DNA of 64,000 nt. Origin: Nymphaea colorata. Taxonomy: Eukaryota > Streptophyta > Magnoliopsida > Nymphaeales > Nymphaeaceae. Under the pieces are notes generated by a model, which searched no databases, was not told the origin of the DNA, and worked only from the letters and a program-made list of their open reading frames with translations. Positions 11,401-21,962 of this stretch are shown piece after piece. The stretch covers positions 13,594,716 through 13,658,715 of the forward strand of contig NC_045142.1 of the NCBI RefSeq assembly GCF_008831285.2. The letters are read 5' to 3'. Made by a program: the position numbers and the translations under genes. How positions within the stretch are numbered: position 1 is the first letter of the stretch; the number at the start of each line of letters is the position of its first letter.

Positions 11401-14400
11401 TGAAAATGTCACTACTTGTGGCTATGCTTTGAATGCATACTAATATACATATATGCATATGCTTATGTATACATTAATGTATACATTTATTATGCACTTA
11501 TTTTTGTCAAGTTGTCCACGGTGAACTAAAGTATAACTGTGCACCTTAATTACTTAACTTATGTTGCACGTGAGTTTAAAAATTATAGGAGCATGTGGAA
11601 GGGCCACATGCTTGTATTTGTAGATGAATTACTTATGCTGTTCAAGTTTATGAATATCCAGCCACACTCTACCAAGGAATTTCTCTTAGTTTCTTTTGCT
11701 TATGGTGGTGTAATTAATTTTATTTTATTAAATTAATACTTGCAGAGTGGAGATGAAGGTAAATTGAGTGCTGCATTTGCAACAGAGATGGAAAAGCTTT
11801 CCCATGTGAGGTGATGACAAGTGCACATTGTCCTATATTGAGCAGTATACATTCTGCAACTAAGTGGCAGATAGATGTTTGACTTTATTTTGACAATTCT
11901 TTGCCTAATTAAAAATGTGGGGTGCAGAATGAACATTGTGCATTGTCAGAGTAGGATTGCACAATAGGTTGCTAATTCTCGATTATATAGATGAAACGAA
12001 CTGCAGCTCTGCCTAGTTAAAATGGACAGCTTCATCATGTTAGTTTGCCAGCCTGTCTAAAGAACATATTGTTAAGATGGAGAACATGTTTGGATCCGGA
12101 TCCAGATCCAAACACATCAGGTTGGGGAATTTTTCAGGTTTGGGGTGCATGTTTTAATTGAGCATGTGGTTTAGTTGTTTACTAATGGCATGTTGTAGTT
12201 TGTTAGTCTAGGAAAGGCACAGTTTTGTTCTGACTTCCAAGTGTAAATTTTTGTTTTCATAGATAAAATTAGGGTTGACAGCTCAATTAGCAAAGGCGCC
12301 CCTCCTTTTCCTGTATTATTGTCCCCTTCTCTATCTTTTGTGCAGGATTAAGGCTGTGGTGATTAGATTCAACTTGATATCACAAAAATTAGGGTTTGAC
12401 ATTTGTTGGGAGACCTAGGAGAAAATATCACTCGATCTTTATTGCTGTGTAATAATTAGAATGCCATCGACATAGCTTTTGTTCCTATCCATCAGTCATA
12501 TGAAGCATTTTGAGATAGATCAACACCAAAAGGTCGAGAATAAAGAAACCGAGCCTTATCATGTTTGGACATAAAATCAACTTGTTGATTTAATCACTAA
12601 AGGATTGATAAGCCATCACTTCTGTTGTTTGGGATCAAGTTGTCCATGGTCCAGGACCATGTACAACTTTAGGGAGGGTGTTAAGATGGAGGTTGTGTTT
12701 GGGTTTGAGTCTAGATACAAACATGCCAGGTTGGGGGACTCGTGAGGTTTTTAATTGAGGAAATGCTTTAATTGTTTACTAATGTCATGTGTACTTTATT
12801 AATGTAAGAAAGGGGGCAGCTTTGTCCCCAAGTATAAATCTTTGGTTTAATATGATCAAATTAAGGTTGAGGTTTCTGATTAGCACAACTACCCCTCTTT
12901 TTCCTGCATTCTCTTGTCTCCTTCTCTATCTTTTCTACAGGATTAAGGCTATGGTGATTAGATTCAACCTATTATCACTAAAATTTCACATATGATGTGT
13001 TTGGGTTGATTAAGTGGTGATACAGCTCAAAATAAGTAGGATTTTTAAACTTGAAACCATAAGAGGTATTGGTCTTGTCTCAATTTATATGTCAATTCAT
13101 AAGGGTCAATATATCTTTTTGGGCATTTGAGAATATCAATTTCAGCCTTGCCTCAATTTATTATGCAAGGAGGAAAGAATTAGGAAGAAAATGATGACAA
13201 GGGGCTGCCGCAACTAGGATTGATACAGAATTTTGATTATACAGCCTGGATGAGACAATATCAACCCTTGGTCACGTGCGTCACTACCATTTATCAGATT
13301 TTGAGTTCATAACCACAACGACATGCTGCAAGATGAAACCAAGAGTGAAGATGAAGAGATGTCAAGGCTGCTACTCCAATAGTAGGAGACATGAGCCCTA
13401 ATCTCTACTAATATTTCTTAATAATACACTGGACAAAAAGCAGAGTGCAATTTGCCCTTTTTCTTTACAGCTTTTTCCCAAAAAAAAAGAAGGAAAAAAA
13501 AACTGGTTCTGCATGGTTGACCCAGTTGGGCACCTGCTAGGCATGTTAGGAATTTGACGAGGTAAGTTGCCTAATCAATATTGATGCCACCCAGAGGCTA
13601 GGCACAATTAGGTGCCTGATTAGTCACACCTTTAACTACGAAGGTGTATATACTATACACACACACACACACACATTACAACTTAACAATTGCCTACATC
13701 CTTTTGAATTTCTAGTGTACTTTTTTTGTTTTGTTTTCTGTTCTGTTATTTGCACAAGCTTTACTCCATCTGCAATGATAAGATTTGAGGGATTGTACTT
13801 CTTATCCAATAAGTATGTATTTGACAAAGTTAATTTGACCTAATCTCTACCTTATCCAATAAGTATGTATTTGACAAAGTCAATTAGTTTCAAGGAATAT
13901 GATTGCTCGAATACAATATGTTTTAGGTGAATTAGTTTTTACATTCATCTAGCTGTTTTCTTTTTCTTGTCAAGGATTTGATGCGCACCTATCTCCAACT
14001 GTTGTACACTATCTCACACTGTTGTACACTGCAGGATTAATGTACTAATTCATGTTTGATTCCAACATAATTGTGCATCGTGTTCAGGTATGTTTCCTTT
14101 GATTTCCATGACATCTGCCAGAAGGAAAATTTTGACAACTTACAACTTCTATATGATCAAGTTGCTGAAGACATAGAGGATCAAGGGTAATATTCTTTAG
14201 TGTCTTAGCAGCAGCATTAAGTGATTACCTTTTATTTGCTTTGTGATTATTTATCTAGATCCAGTAATATAATATGTTACTGCCAGCTGAGCAGATATTT
14301 CTTAGCAACTTCAGGGAGGAAGATTATTGCAGAGCAGCAAGGTGTCGTCAGGACTAATTGCATTGATTGTCTTGATCGCACAAATGTTACACAGGTATGC

Positions 14401-16787
14401 TAATGTCTTTTTTCTGGAAATAACAGAAATGATCAGGGATGCAGGCAATAGATTGGAGGGGATTGATTATAGTGGCTTTATAATGTGACCACCTGTCTTT
14501 CGTAACAAAGAAATCTTATAATAAGTTGAAAACACTTTTACTATTGATATTCCATTGACATTGGGGGAATATGCTACTTCATAAATCGTGGAGATGTCAT
14601 TATGCCTGGTGAACTGGCCAAACAAAATGAAGAAGGGGTGTTTAGGAATTGGCTAAATCTAAACCAAATAAATGCAGCAATATGAGCCAAGCATGAGCCA
14701 TTAGGAAACCAAGTTAGAGAAGCCAAGATTGGGCTTTATATACATGCATCAACAAACATGTCTATATGTATTGTTGGGAGTTAGCCCTAATCCCATATTT
14801 ATGAGGGTTAGGATCGACTAAAGAAAATTACAAACTAACCTACCAAGGATGTAATAATAATAAAGTAACTCCCTGCAATTTTTATTAAATAAGTAAAAAA
14901 TCTCTAAACTACCCATAAATAACTTTTGATACTCTCCCTCAAGCTGGAGCATAGATGTTAATCATACTCAGCCTCTTAAGATAAAAAACAAAATCAATGA
15001 TGAGAATAGGCTTTATAAATATATCAGTTACTTGATCTTTTGAAGTCACATGGACTGTAGATTTCTTCCACCATGTCTCAAATATAGTGGCAGTCACCTT
15101 CTATGTGTTTGGTTTTCTCACAGAGAAAATACATTGATTTATTGTAGAAAACATGGATGTTGGGTTCTAAACCATCTACCATTCCAATGAAGCCTAGAGT
15201 ACATTTTCACGATAACTAGTCTGAATTGGTGGACAGTAAATCTTATAGATCGTTGATTTGGAAACTCCTTTATGTAACTATAACCAGGCTGAATATATCC
15301 CTTACGGTTGGCGAATTGAGTCAGTTTATGGGCAAGTCTAACAAAGTCAATATATGGACAAGTCTAATAAGGTGCATTGGAATGCAACGATGATGGTTCT
15401 GAAATATCTTAAGTTCTCACTTGGTAAAGAACTATTATTTAAATGGGCAACATCTTTGAAAGTATAGGTTTATTCAGATGTTGACTACATGGGGTCTATT
15501 GATGGGAAGTCCAGAACGGGCTTTTGTGTTTTTGTTGGTGGAAATTTTGTATATTGGAGGAGTAAAAAGCAGATTGTAGTTGCTAGATCCATTGTAGAGT
15601 CAGAGTATAGGGCTATGGCCTAGACTACGGCAGAGATGATGTGGATAAAGTCCACAATCATAGGTTTGGGTGTTCCCTGTAGTCTTTCCATGAAGATGAG
15701 ATGTGATAATAAGACTGCCACCTATATTGCTGACAACCCAGTGTTCTATGAGAGATCCAAGCATATAGAAGTTGATTGCCACTATATTCAACACATGGTG
15801 GAAGAATGAGTTATATTTACAATCCATGTGACCTCAGAAAAACAAGTGCTCGATATATTTACAAAGCCACTGCCCATCACTAGTTGCTGAACATGATTGA
15901 CATCTAGGTAGTGTAGAGGTTTTTAGTAATCTGGTAAAAGTTGCAGAGAGTTACTTTATTTATTATTGTGTATTTTGTAGACTTAGTTTGTTATTTTTTT
16001 CAGCCTACCCTAACCCTCATCAATATGGAACTAGGGCTAATAAAGATCAAAACTTTCTTTTCTCTCTCAACCTTGAATAATCATACTATGTAGAGTCATA
16101 AGATACAATATTATATCAATCAAAGAAAGTGATATGATACATCTTCGTATCTAGATAGGGTTGTGTTCCACAGATCATGCCATAGACCCTATATTGTGCA
16201 AAACAAGGGGACATGCGCTGTTTTGGTATGGCGTCAGAGCATGAAAATGAAGGTCCCTTTTTTCTGTTTAGATTTTAAAGATTCTAAAACCATCACTTCC
16301 CTTCATTTCTAGACACTCTTGGGAGATGACTGGGGGGGGGGGGAGGTGTTCTTGACAATTTGAGGGAGAAATCATCAATTTGTGGGAGACAACATTGATT
16401 TGAAGGAAGATTTGTGTTTTAAAGGTTGATTGCATTTGAAGAAATGGGTTTTGATTTTCTCCTACAAAATGTATAACATCTCTCACTTTCATTGTTGATT
16501 TTTGTTTTTTTCTAAAGGTCGCGTAGATTTCCTGTTTTCTGAAGATATGGCTTCAAATGTTCCTAGATGAAAATTGTGCACAGGGGTGAAGGAGAATGAT
16601 CAATTAAAATTTACTTGTGAATATTGCAAAACTCAATTATCAGGAGGGTTTTTTTGGTTAAAGCATCATTTAGCTGGGATACACTCTAATGTAGTTGCAT
16701 GTATGGGTAGTAGAGTATATATATATATATATATTAGGAGGGATTTTTTGGTTAAAGCACCATTCAGCCAGCAGATTTCAATTTTCC

Positions 16788-16832
<45 letters not shown>

Positions 16833-19080
16833 ATACAGATGCAAGTATTTGCCAGAAAGTTGTATGCCAGATTGATAAGGACTAGGCTAAGCCGTTTGAT
16901 CTAATTAGATTGATAAGCTCATATAAAATCCACTTGTAGTGCTCCTGTTCTTGCCCCTCCCTAGAAGGGGTGAAAACACAGGCTGTGTAAATCACAGCTG
17001 TGTTTCCTCTGCATGTAATTCTCAAGCTTGAACAAAACAATGTATTTGTTTTATTTTGCGGGTTTGAATTTGGGTTGTAAATTTTTCAGGCTTGGGCTGC
17101 ATAAAAGCTGGTTAAATGATCAAATTGCAAGAGAATGCTCTTTAACAATGGCTACTAATATTGAAATATGCTTAGTTTTTGAAAGTGCAAAGCCAGTTTT
17201 GGTTGTTAGAATCACCAACCATATCCAAATATAAAGGCTAGGGATTATGGTTTCTATTCAATGGAGCTTTTGATGTGATTTAAGTTGAGATTCGTGCAAG
17301 TAAACAAGAAATGGTATTCTGGCTCTCTTGTGCATAAAGTGGCCTGTAGGATCTACAGACCCTTCTATATTGCTTGATTTTGTGCATCTTCTAACTTGGG
17401 TAATCTGCAATCATTTCATTCACTATATGCCCAAAGAATAACGATTTGGGTACATTTACTTGTCTGAAGCACTGGAATAAGTTTTCATTTCCATGAAGCT
17501 TTATGTTATAGTCAGCTCTACTTAACATTTGTGATTTTATTTAAACTATAAGTTTCTGTTCGCTGGTTACTTGGAATGGACTTGAATAGCCTGGATGTTA
17601 GTATCACACATACAACACAAATTTTATCTCTTGAGAAATCCCTGAATAATATCTAATTGTACTGGTTTGATTGTGCCTGACGTTACTATTTTATTCTTTT
17701 GTAGTGCTTCATAGCTGAAAAAATTCTAAAGTTGCAGCTGCAAAGAATGGGTGCACCTTTGTCAACAGATAGCGAACATAATGATATGCTTGAAAAATTC
17801 AAAATATGTATGTCTTGATCTAACTGTTGTTTTAAGAAGTACTTTTTGCATCTGAGTCTGATGTCTGTGTACCTTCTCAGCATGGGTTGAACAGGGTGAT
17901 GATATTAGTCTGCAGTACTCCGGTTCACATGCTCTAAAGCGTGATGTGGTTAGGTATGGCAGGTTTCTTTCTAATCCCTGATATACTCAAACTTGTTGCC
18001 GCAAGTAATTCTCAGTCTAGGCTAAATTTTGAGGGTTAATGCTTACAAGAGGTAAATACACAGAAGAATATGGTCTCATAATAAGTGCTCTAAGGCAAAA
18101 GAAGACATAAATAATGACAGTTATCAATGACCTAATCTTCTCAGAGAACTGCAAGGAAAAATGAAAAATTTATCCCACTTTGTATACAACAAGAGGCTGG
18201 ATGGCCTATAACTTGCCGATGGCTACAGTTTCTTGTCTATTTTTCCCTGAAAAATCTGATGCATATTCCTGTGCTCCTCAGATATGGAAAGCAAACTCTG
18301 CCTGGCTTGATTAATGATGGATTGAATTCCTTGTCACGTTATTATTTAAACAATTTTCGTGATGGCGTCCGTCAGGTATGCTTACTCTGTTCCTACATTT
18401 TATTTTCCTTCTATTTACTTACCAACTGTTTTGATCCAAAAACTTATGGTGATCTTTTTTTCTTTTTTTTTATAACAAAGCAGTGGTTGCTCACAATTAC
18501 TTGTGATGATGTGTTGTTACTTGTTAATGAGGCTCTCAGGATGCTATGGATCTAGTCAGTGGCCATTATGTGGTCAGCCAAAGTGTTCCTTCTCCCTTCC
18601 AGCTGAATGGGTTTGAATCACTTTCGGTGAGTTATCATATTCCCCCTTTTTTGGCATGATGTTTATGTTTTCACTGGCAATATTGTATGAACTGTCATTA
18701 GTTCCATTTTATTAACGAGACCTAGTCTGTTCAGCAACTCTTTTATGAATTTTCCTGAATTTCTAGTTGCTCTTCTGTGACATAGTTTCATTTTTTCACA
18801 TTTCCCAGTATCTACCGGTAGCATCAGCCATACTTATCGGTGGTGTTACATTGACATCTATTACACTTAATCAAGGTAATGCCACTTTTAGAATTATTCG
18901 TTTGAAACTTTGAATTTAATCCTTTTATTGACTTTGTTGTGCTTGCAAGCAGCTGGACGAAATGCACCACACTTCATTTCTTCAGTATTCTGGGCTGGAT
19001 TGACTGCTGGAGTGATGGCTTTGGTTAAAGCCAATGGGAGGCAGTTCTGTTCCAGGCCTCGGTTATGTGGCCTGTTATAG
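2407..19080 (+). CDS. SAC: Sac1-type phosphoinositide phosphatase, C-terminal 511 codons in 18 exons (SAC6/7/8-like)
   Basis: Membrane-bound lipid phosphatase that in this family removes phosphate from phosphoinositides, chiefly PI4P, at ER/Golgi or tip membranes. Exons: 2407-2534, 2653-2744, 2879-2936, 5044-5100, 5745-5778, 5873-5953, 6026-6132, 6534-6620, 6695-6772, 11746-11810, 14088-14186, 14295-14394, 17705-17807, 17881-17953, 18282-18375, 18540-18626, 18809-18875, 18953-19080 (stop TAG). All phases fit and no exon has a stop. The catalytic CX5R(T) motif [10 protein letters not shown] is in the twelfth listed exon. Conserved blocks include [19 protein letters not shown] and [13 protein letters not shown]. 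The last two exons encode two hydrophobic helices ([28 protein letters not shown]), the Sac1-type membrane anchor. About 85 N-terminal residues are missing; their exons should lie beyond the copia insertion. Exact paralogue unproven. Very long introns (2.1, 4.9, 2.3 and 3.3 kb) are transposon-filled. Confidence 0.93.
3743..4185 (-). mobile_element. Degenerate hAT-type MITE, inverted relative to the copy at 10828
   Basis: Lies in the 2.1-kb SAC intron. Its reverse complement begins TAGCCACAAATATCATTCTC and stays recognisably similar to the intact MITE at 10828-11426 (a shared stretch around AAGGTTTTTGTCGGG versus GAGGTTTTTCTAGGG). The other end is lost in a TA microsatellite near 3750-3762, so no target duplication can be read. 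It contains no coding sequence. Confidence 0.6.
4186..5043 (+). other. Remainder of the long SAC intron, nothing recognised
   Basis: AT-rich intron DNA between the MITE remnant and the exon at 5044. I see no coding frame, repeat boundary or RNA gene. The parts of this intron at 2937-3742 are equally featureless. Confidence 0.6.
5101..5744 (+). other. SAC intron, nothing recognised
   Basis: A 644-bp intron with GT and AG ends. The short open frame in it has no recognisable similarity and none of the flanking exon codon character. Confidence 0.6.
5779..5872 (+). other. Probable U12-type (minor spliceosome) intron of the SAC gene, AT-AA ends
   Basis: The 5' end reads ATATCCTGAT, close to the minor-spliceosome donor ATATCCTTT. 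A branch-point-like GACTTAAC lies at 5857-5864, ending eight bases before the inferred acceptor. No GT-AG choice keeps both reading frame and conserved residues. Splicing at 5778/5873 (intron ends AT...AA) restores the frame and gives the expected Gly-Ser-Phe-Gln of the family. The exact 3' end is an inference. Confidence 0.55.
7025..8470 (+). mobile_element. GC-rich non-autonomous LTR-element remnant in a SAC intron
   Basis: A T-rich leader (about 7025-7247, starting TGTGGTTTAG) is followed by TTTGGTATCAAAGCCC, one or two changes from a tRNA-iMet primer-binding site. About 1.2 kb of markedly GC-rich DNA then follows in an otherwise AT-rich intron. Several short frames overlap on both strands, but none matches gag or pol. 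This looks like the 5' end of a non-autonomous (LARD/TRIM-type) element; I could not find the second LTR. Confidence 0.45.
7248..7262 (+). other. Primer-binding-site-like sequence
   Basis: Reads TTGGTATCAAAGCCC, an almost exact copy of the initiator-Met primer-binding motif. It marks the border between an LTR-like leader and the GC-rich segment. Confidence 0.5.
8500..10259 (-). mobile_element. Decayed, internally deleted Ty1/copia element in a SAC intron
   Basis: On the minus strand: a putative LTR at 10259-10014 (TGCAATTG to TAACA), a mutated primer site TGGTACTAAAGTC, an unreadable leader/gag segment (about 10000-9100), then reverse-transcriptase remnants from 9089 to about 8546. Integrase and the 3' end are missing. 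It lies opposite to the SAC gene. A CT microsatellite is at 9178-9196. Confidence 0.65.
8546..9089 (-). pseudogene. Copia reverse transcriptase fragment
   Basis: Two frames separated by a disrupted stretch (8837-8897) carry diagnostic copia RT blocks: [20 protein letters not shown] with RLVAKGYTQ (9089-8898), and [16 protein letters not shown] and VYIDDDMI (8836-8546). The last is the polymerase catalytic YxDD motif. Frameshifts and a missing segment between the blocks make it non-functional. It would have copied element RNA into DNA. Confidence 0.85.
10828..11426 (+). mobile_element. 599-bp hAT-type MITE with 8-bp target duplication
   Basis: The ends are inverted repeats (CATAGCCACAA at the left, TTGTGGCTATG at the right) with weaker pairing further in. 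The element is flanked by the identical octamer CTTTGAAT at 10820-10827 and 11427-11434. An 8-bp duplication is characteristic of hAT transposition. No transposase is present, so it would be mobilised in trans. It lies in the SAC intron between exons 6695-6772 and 11746-11810. Confidence 0.88.
12070..12388 (+). repeat. 5' LTR of the internally deleted copia element
   Basis: Aligns with 12679-12988 over its whole length, including a shared CCTTTTCCTG...CTTCTCTATCTTTT segment. The 3' limit is approximate because the primer-binding site that should follow is gone. Confidence 0.75.
12679..12988 (+). repeat. 3' LTR (310 bp) of the internally deleted copia element
   Basis: Starts TGTTAAGATG after the purine-rich TTTAGGGAGGG and ends TTTCA directly before the CATAT duplication. 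Confidence 0.85.
13801..13880 (+). repeat. Short direct repeat, period 50 bp
   Basis: CTTATCCAATAAGTATGTAT plus TTGACAAAGT occurs at 13801 and again at 13851, separated by about 20 bases. This is a simple local duplication within a SAC intron. Confidence 0.85.
14772..15240 (-). mobile_element. 3' end of a Ty1/copia element (RNase H tail plus LTR), minus strand
   Basis: On the minus strand, remnants of copia RNase H ([24 protein letters not shown]) run from about 15200 to 14990. They are followed by a purine tract (GCTTGAGGGAGAG) and an LTR of about 160 bp (14931 to 14772). Stops interrupt the frame. The LTR is similar to plus-strand sequence at about 15935-16060. Confidence 0.75.
15220..16060 (+). 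mobile_element. 3' end of a related Ty1/copia element (RNase H plus LTR), plus strand
   Basis: Plus-strand copia RNase H remnants start around 15230. Visible blocks are [48 protein letters not shown] and [11 protein letters not shown], ending near 15885, with several stops. An LTR-like segment follows (about 15915-16060) that matches the inverted LTR at 14772-14931. Together the two make a head-to-head pair of 3' ends from one family. Confidence 0.78.
16332..16343 (+). repeat. Poly-G tract (12 G)
   Basis: A run of 12 G in an AT-rich intron; one of three such tracts of 11 or more in the window. Confidence 0.95.
16546..16700 (+). pseudogene. hAT transposase BED zinc-finger fragment
   Basis: Translation gives a BED-type finger: FTCEYCKTQ (Cys pair) followed by [18 protein letters not shown] (His ligands and the conserved HLAGI of plant hAT transposases). 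An in-frame stop precedes it and the catalytic hATC region is absent. A partial second copy of the finger region follows at about 16737-16777 after a TA microsatellite. It lies in the 3.3-kb SAC intron and is non-functional. Confidence 0.75.
16716..16833 (+). repeat. TA and GT microsatellites
   Basis: Two TA runs (about 16716-16734 and 16789-16806), the second passing straight into a GT run (to about 16833). They flank the duplicated BED-finger piece. Confidence 0.9.
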
Positions 19081-20442
19081 CAGCCCCAGTATACAAAACC
19101 ACATTATGTGCCCTGCAGAAACATTTTTATTGGTGAGGTTGCTTCAGCTGTGAGTCTACTTCTTTTTCTGCCAGGTGAGGCCTGGAGTGTTATAGAACCG
19201 TTGTCACCACGTGTAACTGCTATCTTTTCTATAAATTAGGTGAAGTACAAAGTAGATACCAACACTAACATTGTTTACTGAGAACTAGAAGCAAGCATTA
19301 TCCCGAAAAATAAGCAGCAGATTTGATTTTTCAGCATTTTTTCTTGAATTGCATGGCTGTTATTTTCTATGAATTGTAAATCAAAATGAATTTAATAATT
19401 TTAGCACTACCCTATTTTGGATCTTTATATTTTAGCAAGTGTGCTTTACCTGGTCTCATCTTACCATCCTTTTAGATTAACATACTTTTACCTTCTTTTG
19501 GGTGGGTTGGCATCGTTCGCACTCCGCTGGTCAGTGTAACTGATCATTTATTCTTGGTTAGTTTCCGATTTATGTATGCTTCTTTTGACATCCATTGAAC
19601 TTTATGCAAAACTCCTTTTTTTTCTGAGGACATTCTTGCTCTCGTCTCAAGTTGAATTTCGAACGTATAAGTGGAATCAGAATTTCAAGTTTAAAGTTGT
19701 CATGAATACAAGGCAACAGTTTGAAATTGATTTAACATTTTGGCTTGACAAATTCCAATCCGCTCCATAACTAGCGCGGGGCATGAGGTCGGGCCAGGCT
19801 GGGCTGGCCTGAGCCCTATTAACACTGGAAAAAGCTGGTTATGCCCTATTACGACCAAAGTTTTTATTAATTTGTTTATTCAAATACAGAGGAAATAAAC
19901 ATTTAAACATTAGATCAAATCATAACTTGAGTAATGACAATGCATACAAATCAAAATATGTGAGAACAATCGTTTACAAACAAAGACAAACATAGGCTCA
20001 ACACGACACCCATAAGAATTCAAGACTTAATGCTTAGACTGCTAATGTTAGTCCATTGCAAAAGTGAGGAAGTCCATCCAAAAGCCGAAAGTCAATCACG
20101 ATAGAAGGAATGGAGTCATAATGCTTTAAATATAATAATGTCCAACCTAGATGGAATATAGTTTTGCAAAAGGTGAAATATGGTTTTGTAAAATAGATAT
20201 ATAAGTTAATCAAAATAGAATTGATATGCAGTTCAGGGCTGCTCATAACATGACTCAGTATGGGTTACAAAGTCACACAAACAGTTTAAATAGCAACATC
20301 ATGCGTTACAAAGTCACACCAAATAGCAACCATCCTTGTTCATTGTCATGAGCATTAGTAGAAAATCTTGTGGAGGAAATACATAGGCAAAAGAAACATA
20401 TCTTTAAGAATGTGAATGTGAATGTGTAATTATAACATTTTG
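19081..20442 (+). other. SAC 3' untranslated region and intergenic DNA
   Basis: The first few hundred bases after the SAC stop are AT-rich and probably 3' UTR; I cannot fix the poly(A) site. From about 19780 (GCGCGGGGCATGAGG) to 20442 the DNA is AT-rich with no recognised feature. A short direct duplication of GTGAATGTGAATGTGTAATT (20413 and 20442) leads into the gypsy LTR. Confidence 0.5.
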
Positions 20443-21419
20443 TGAATGTGAATGTGTAATTATAATGATAAGAAAGAAAGAATAAGAGATGAGATGCCAG
20501 TGGGGGTTGTGGCAATGTGTTTGGGAGTTGTTCCGCCTGGTCTCGCCTATTCAGAGCGCAGGTGGTGCAAGGCTCCAGGGTATTGTTGTGTGATGTGCTT
20601 GGAGCGTTGGGCTCCCGCATTCCCAAACTGGGTGTCCTAGAGAAGACTGAGTATCTCTTTGGAATTCACACATCTATAAACGACTGCTCTTTCGCTGCAG
20701 CGTGAATAGATCCATATTGTTTCGGGCCACCACAGGGGTTGTCTCCCAGCTGTAGGCCGCCCGCGGTGTGCACGTGCATGTGTTTGCACCAACAAAAACG
20801 GTCAATTCATTAAAGTTAATGTAAATGAAAGGAATGTGATTGAAATAAATGAGAATGATATGTTTATGCATGAGTTGCATGTGATTTGTGAATGTGTCAT
20901 GATTTATGTGAGGGGTCTTATTGACAAGTCATGTGACTGCGTGCTCTATCATAACATGATAGTAATTTGTTTTCGTAATTGATATATCTCATATTTGAGC
21001 CCCTACTTAAAGGGGTTAGAAATTTATCTGGCTTGTTGCCATACTGCGAAGGCTAAGCCTTTAGTTGTCTTTCTTTTTCAGGTCTTGGTGGACCCGAGGC
21101 AGCATGTTTATCAGGTGGCTCTACTCACATCATATTGGGGAGGTTTGGGTCAATTGTAGTGCTGGCGCATCTTTTTTTGATATTATTGATGCCTTGTTTT
21201 TGTTGGGCATTAATGTCATGGTTTTGGGGCATTTTGTCATATGTGCGATTGAGAAATGTGAAGTAATTTTGTATAAACGGAATTGATTATGTAATGAAAA
21301 GTTTGCCCCATTGTTTTGAATTGCATGGCTCATTTCCTTCTGAATTGTTGTGTCATCGCACCTCAATGTTTATGTTTTAACAAAAATTTATTTGAGGGGT
21401 CAAAAGATTGGGTGTGACA
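20443..21419 (+). repeat. Truncated 5' LTR of the gypsy element
   Basis: Colinear with 33962-34938 throughout (for example ATTATAATGATAAGAAAGAA near the start and CCATATTGTTTCGGGCCACC in the middle). It ends GGTGTGACA before the primer-binding site. The upstream 2.2 kb present in the 3' LTR is missing. Confidence 0.9.
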
Positions 21420-21423
21420 GCTT

Positions 21424-21436
21424 TGGTATTAGAGCC
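21424..21436 (+). other. Primer-binding site of the gypsy element
   Basis: TGGTATTAGAGCC differs from the iMet primer site at one base and lies four bases after the LTR end. Confidence 0.85.
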
Positions 21437-21654
21437 ACGACAAAACCCAACTATGGATGTGAGTTAAAGCCCATATGTGAAGCCGCGTTGCCCAGGTACG
21501 CACTATTTGAGTTAGCATTTATTGAAGTTTTGTTTTTATTATGATATATACATTTGTGATGAGTTGATATGTTGATGATTGTGATACATCTTTGCAAGGA
21601 CTTGTAAAAGTAGTCTCAGACCTTGTTATAAGAATGAGAGTTATTGTTTGTATA

Positions 21655-21962
21655 GGTGGACTACCAACGTAGGGGTAAGAAGCAAGCTGGGTTGGCTGCA
21701 GAGACACAAAGGGAGCCAAGTTCGGCCAATTCTGATGCGCATACCCCATTGGATGATGGCATGTCAGGGCAACAGTACGCCCAGACTAGTGTGGGTGCCC
21801 AAACCCCACCACACCTATAGATCAACAGACTATACTGCTAATAACCTTGAAGACACTGACCTCCATTGTACAGTCGATGGTCAATAATAAGTGGAGCCAT
21901 GCATCTCCTATAGGAGACACCATCGTAATACCTAAGGAGAAAGCAACTTCGGTGTCATTAAA
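21655..21962 (+). pseudogene. Gypsy gag, N-terminal piece
   Basis: Gln/Ala-rich N-terminal gag sequence (VDYQRRGKKQAGLAAETQRE and onwards), with stops, running up to the Pack-type insertion at 21963. Its last codons (SVSLK) join in frame with the gag sequence resuming at 23886. Confidence 0.7.

Larger units (their letters stand above)
12070..12988 (+). mobile_element. Internally deleted Ty1/copia element with two LTRs and intact TSD
   Basis: Two related LTR copies, each beginning TGTTAAGATGG, start at 12070 and 12679; the second ends TTTCA at 12988. The pentamer CATAT occurs at 12065-12069 and again at 12989-12993, a clean 5-bp target duplication. Between the LTRs only about 290 bp of internal DNA remain. 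They keep the C-terminal end of copia RNase H ([15 protein letters not shown] in an approximate frame) and a G-rich polypurine stretch before the second LTR. The LTRs have diverged visibly, so this is an old insertion in a SAC intron. Confidence 0.88.

Noticed and set aside
20306-20626. 106-codon minus-strand frame and its plus-strand partners
   Set aside because: They lie across the border of a gypsy LTR; the same frames recur in the 3' LTR at 33958-34270, so they are LTR sequence.
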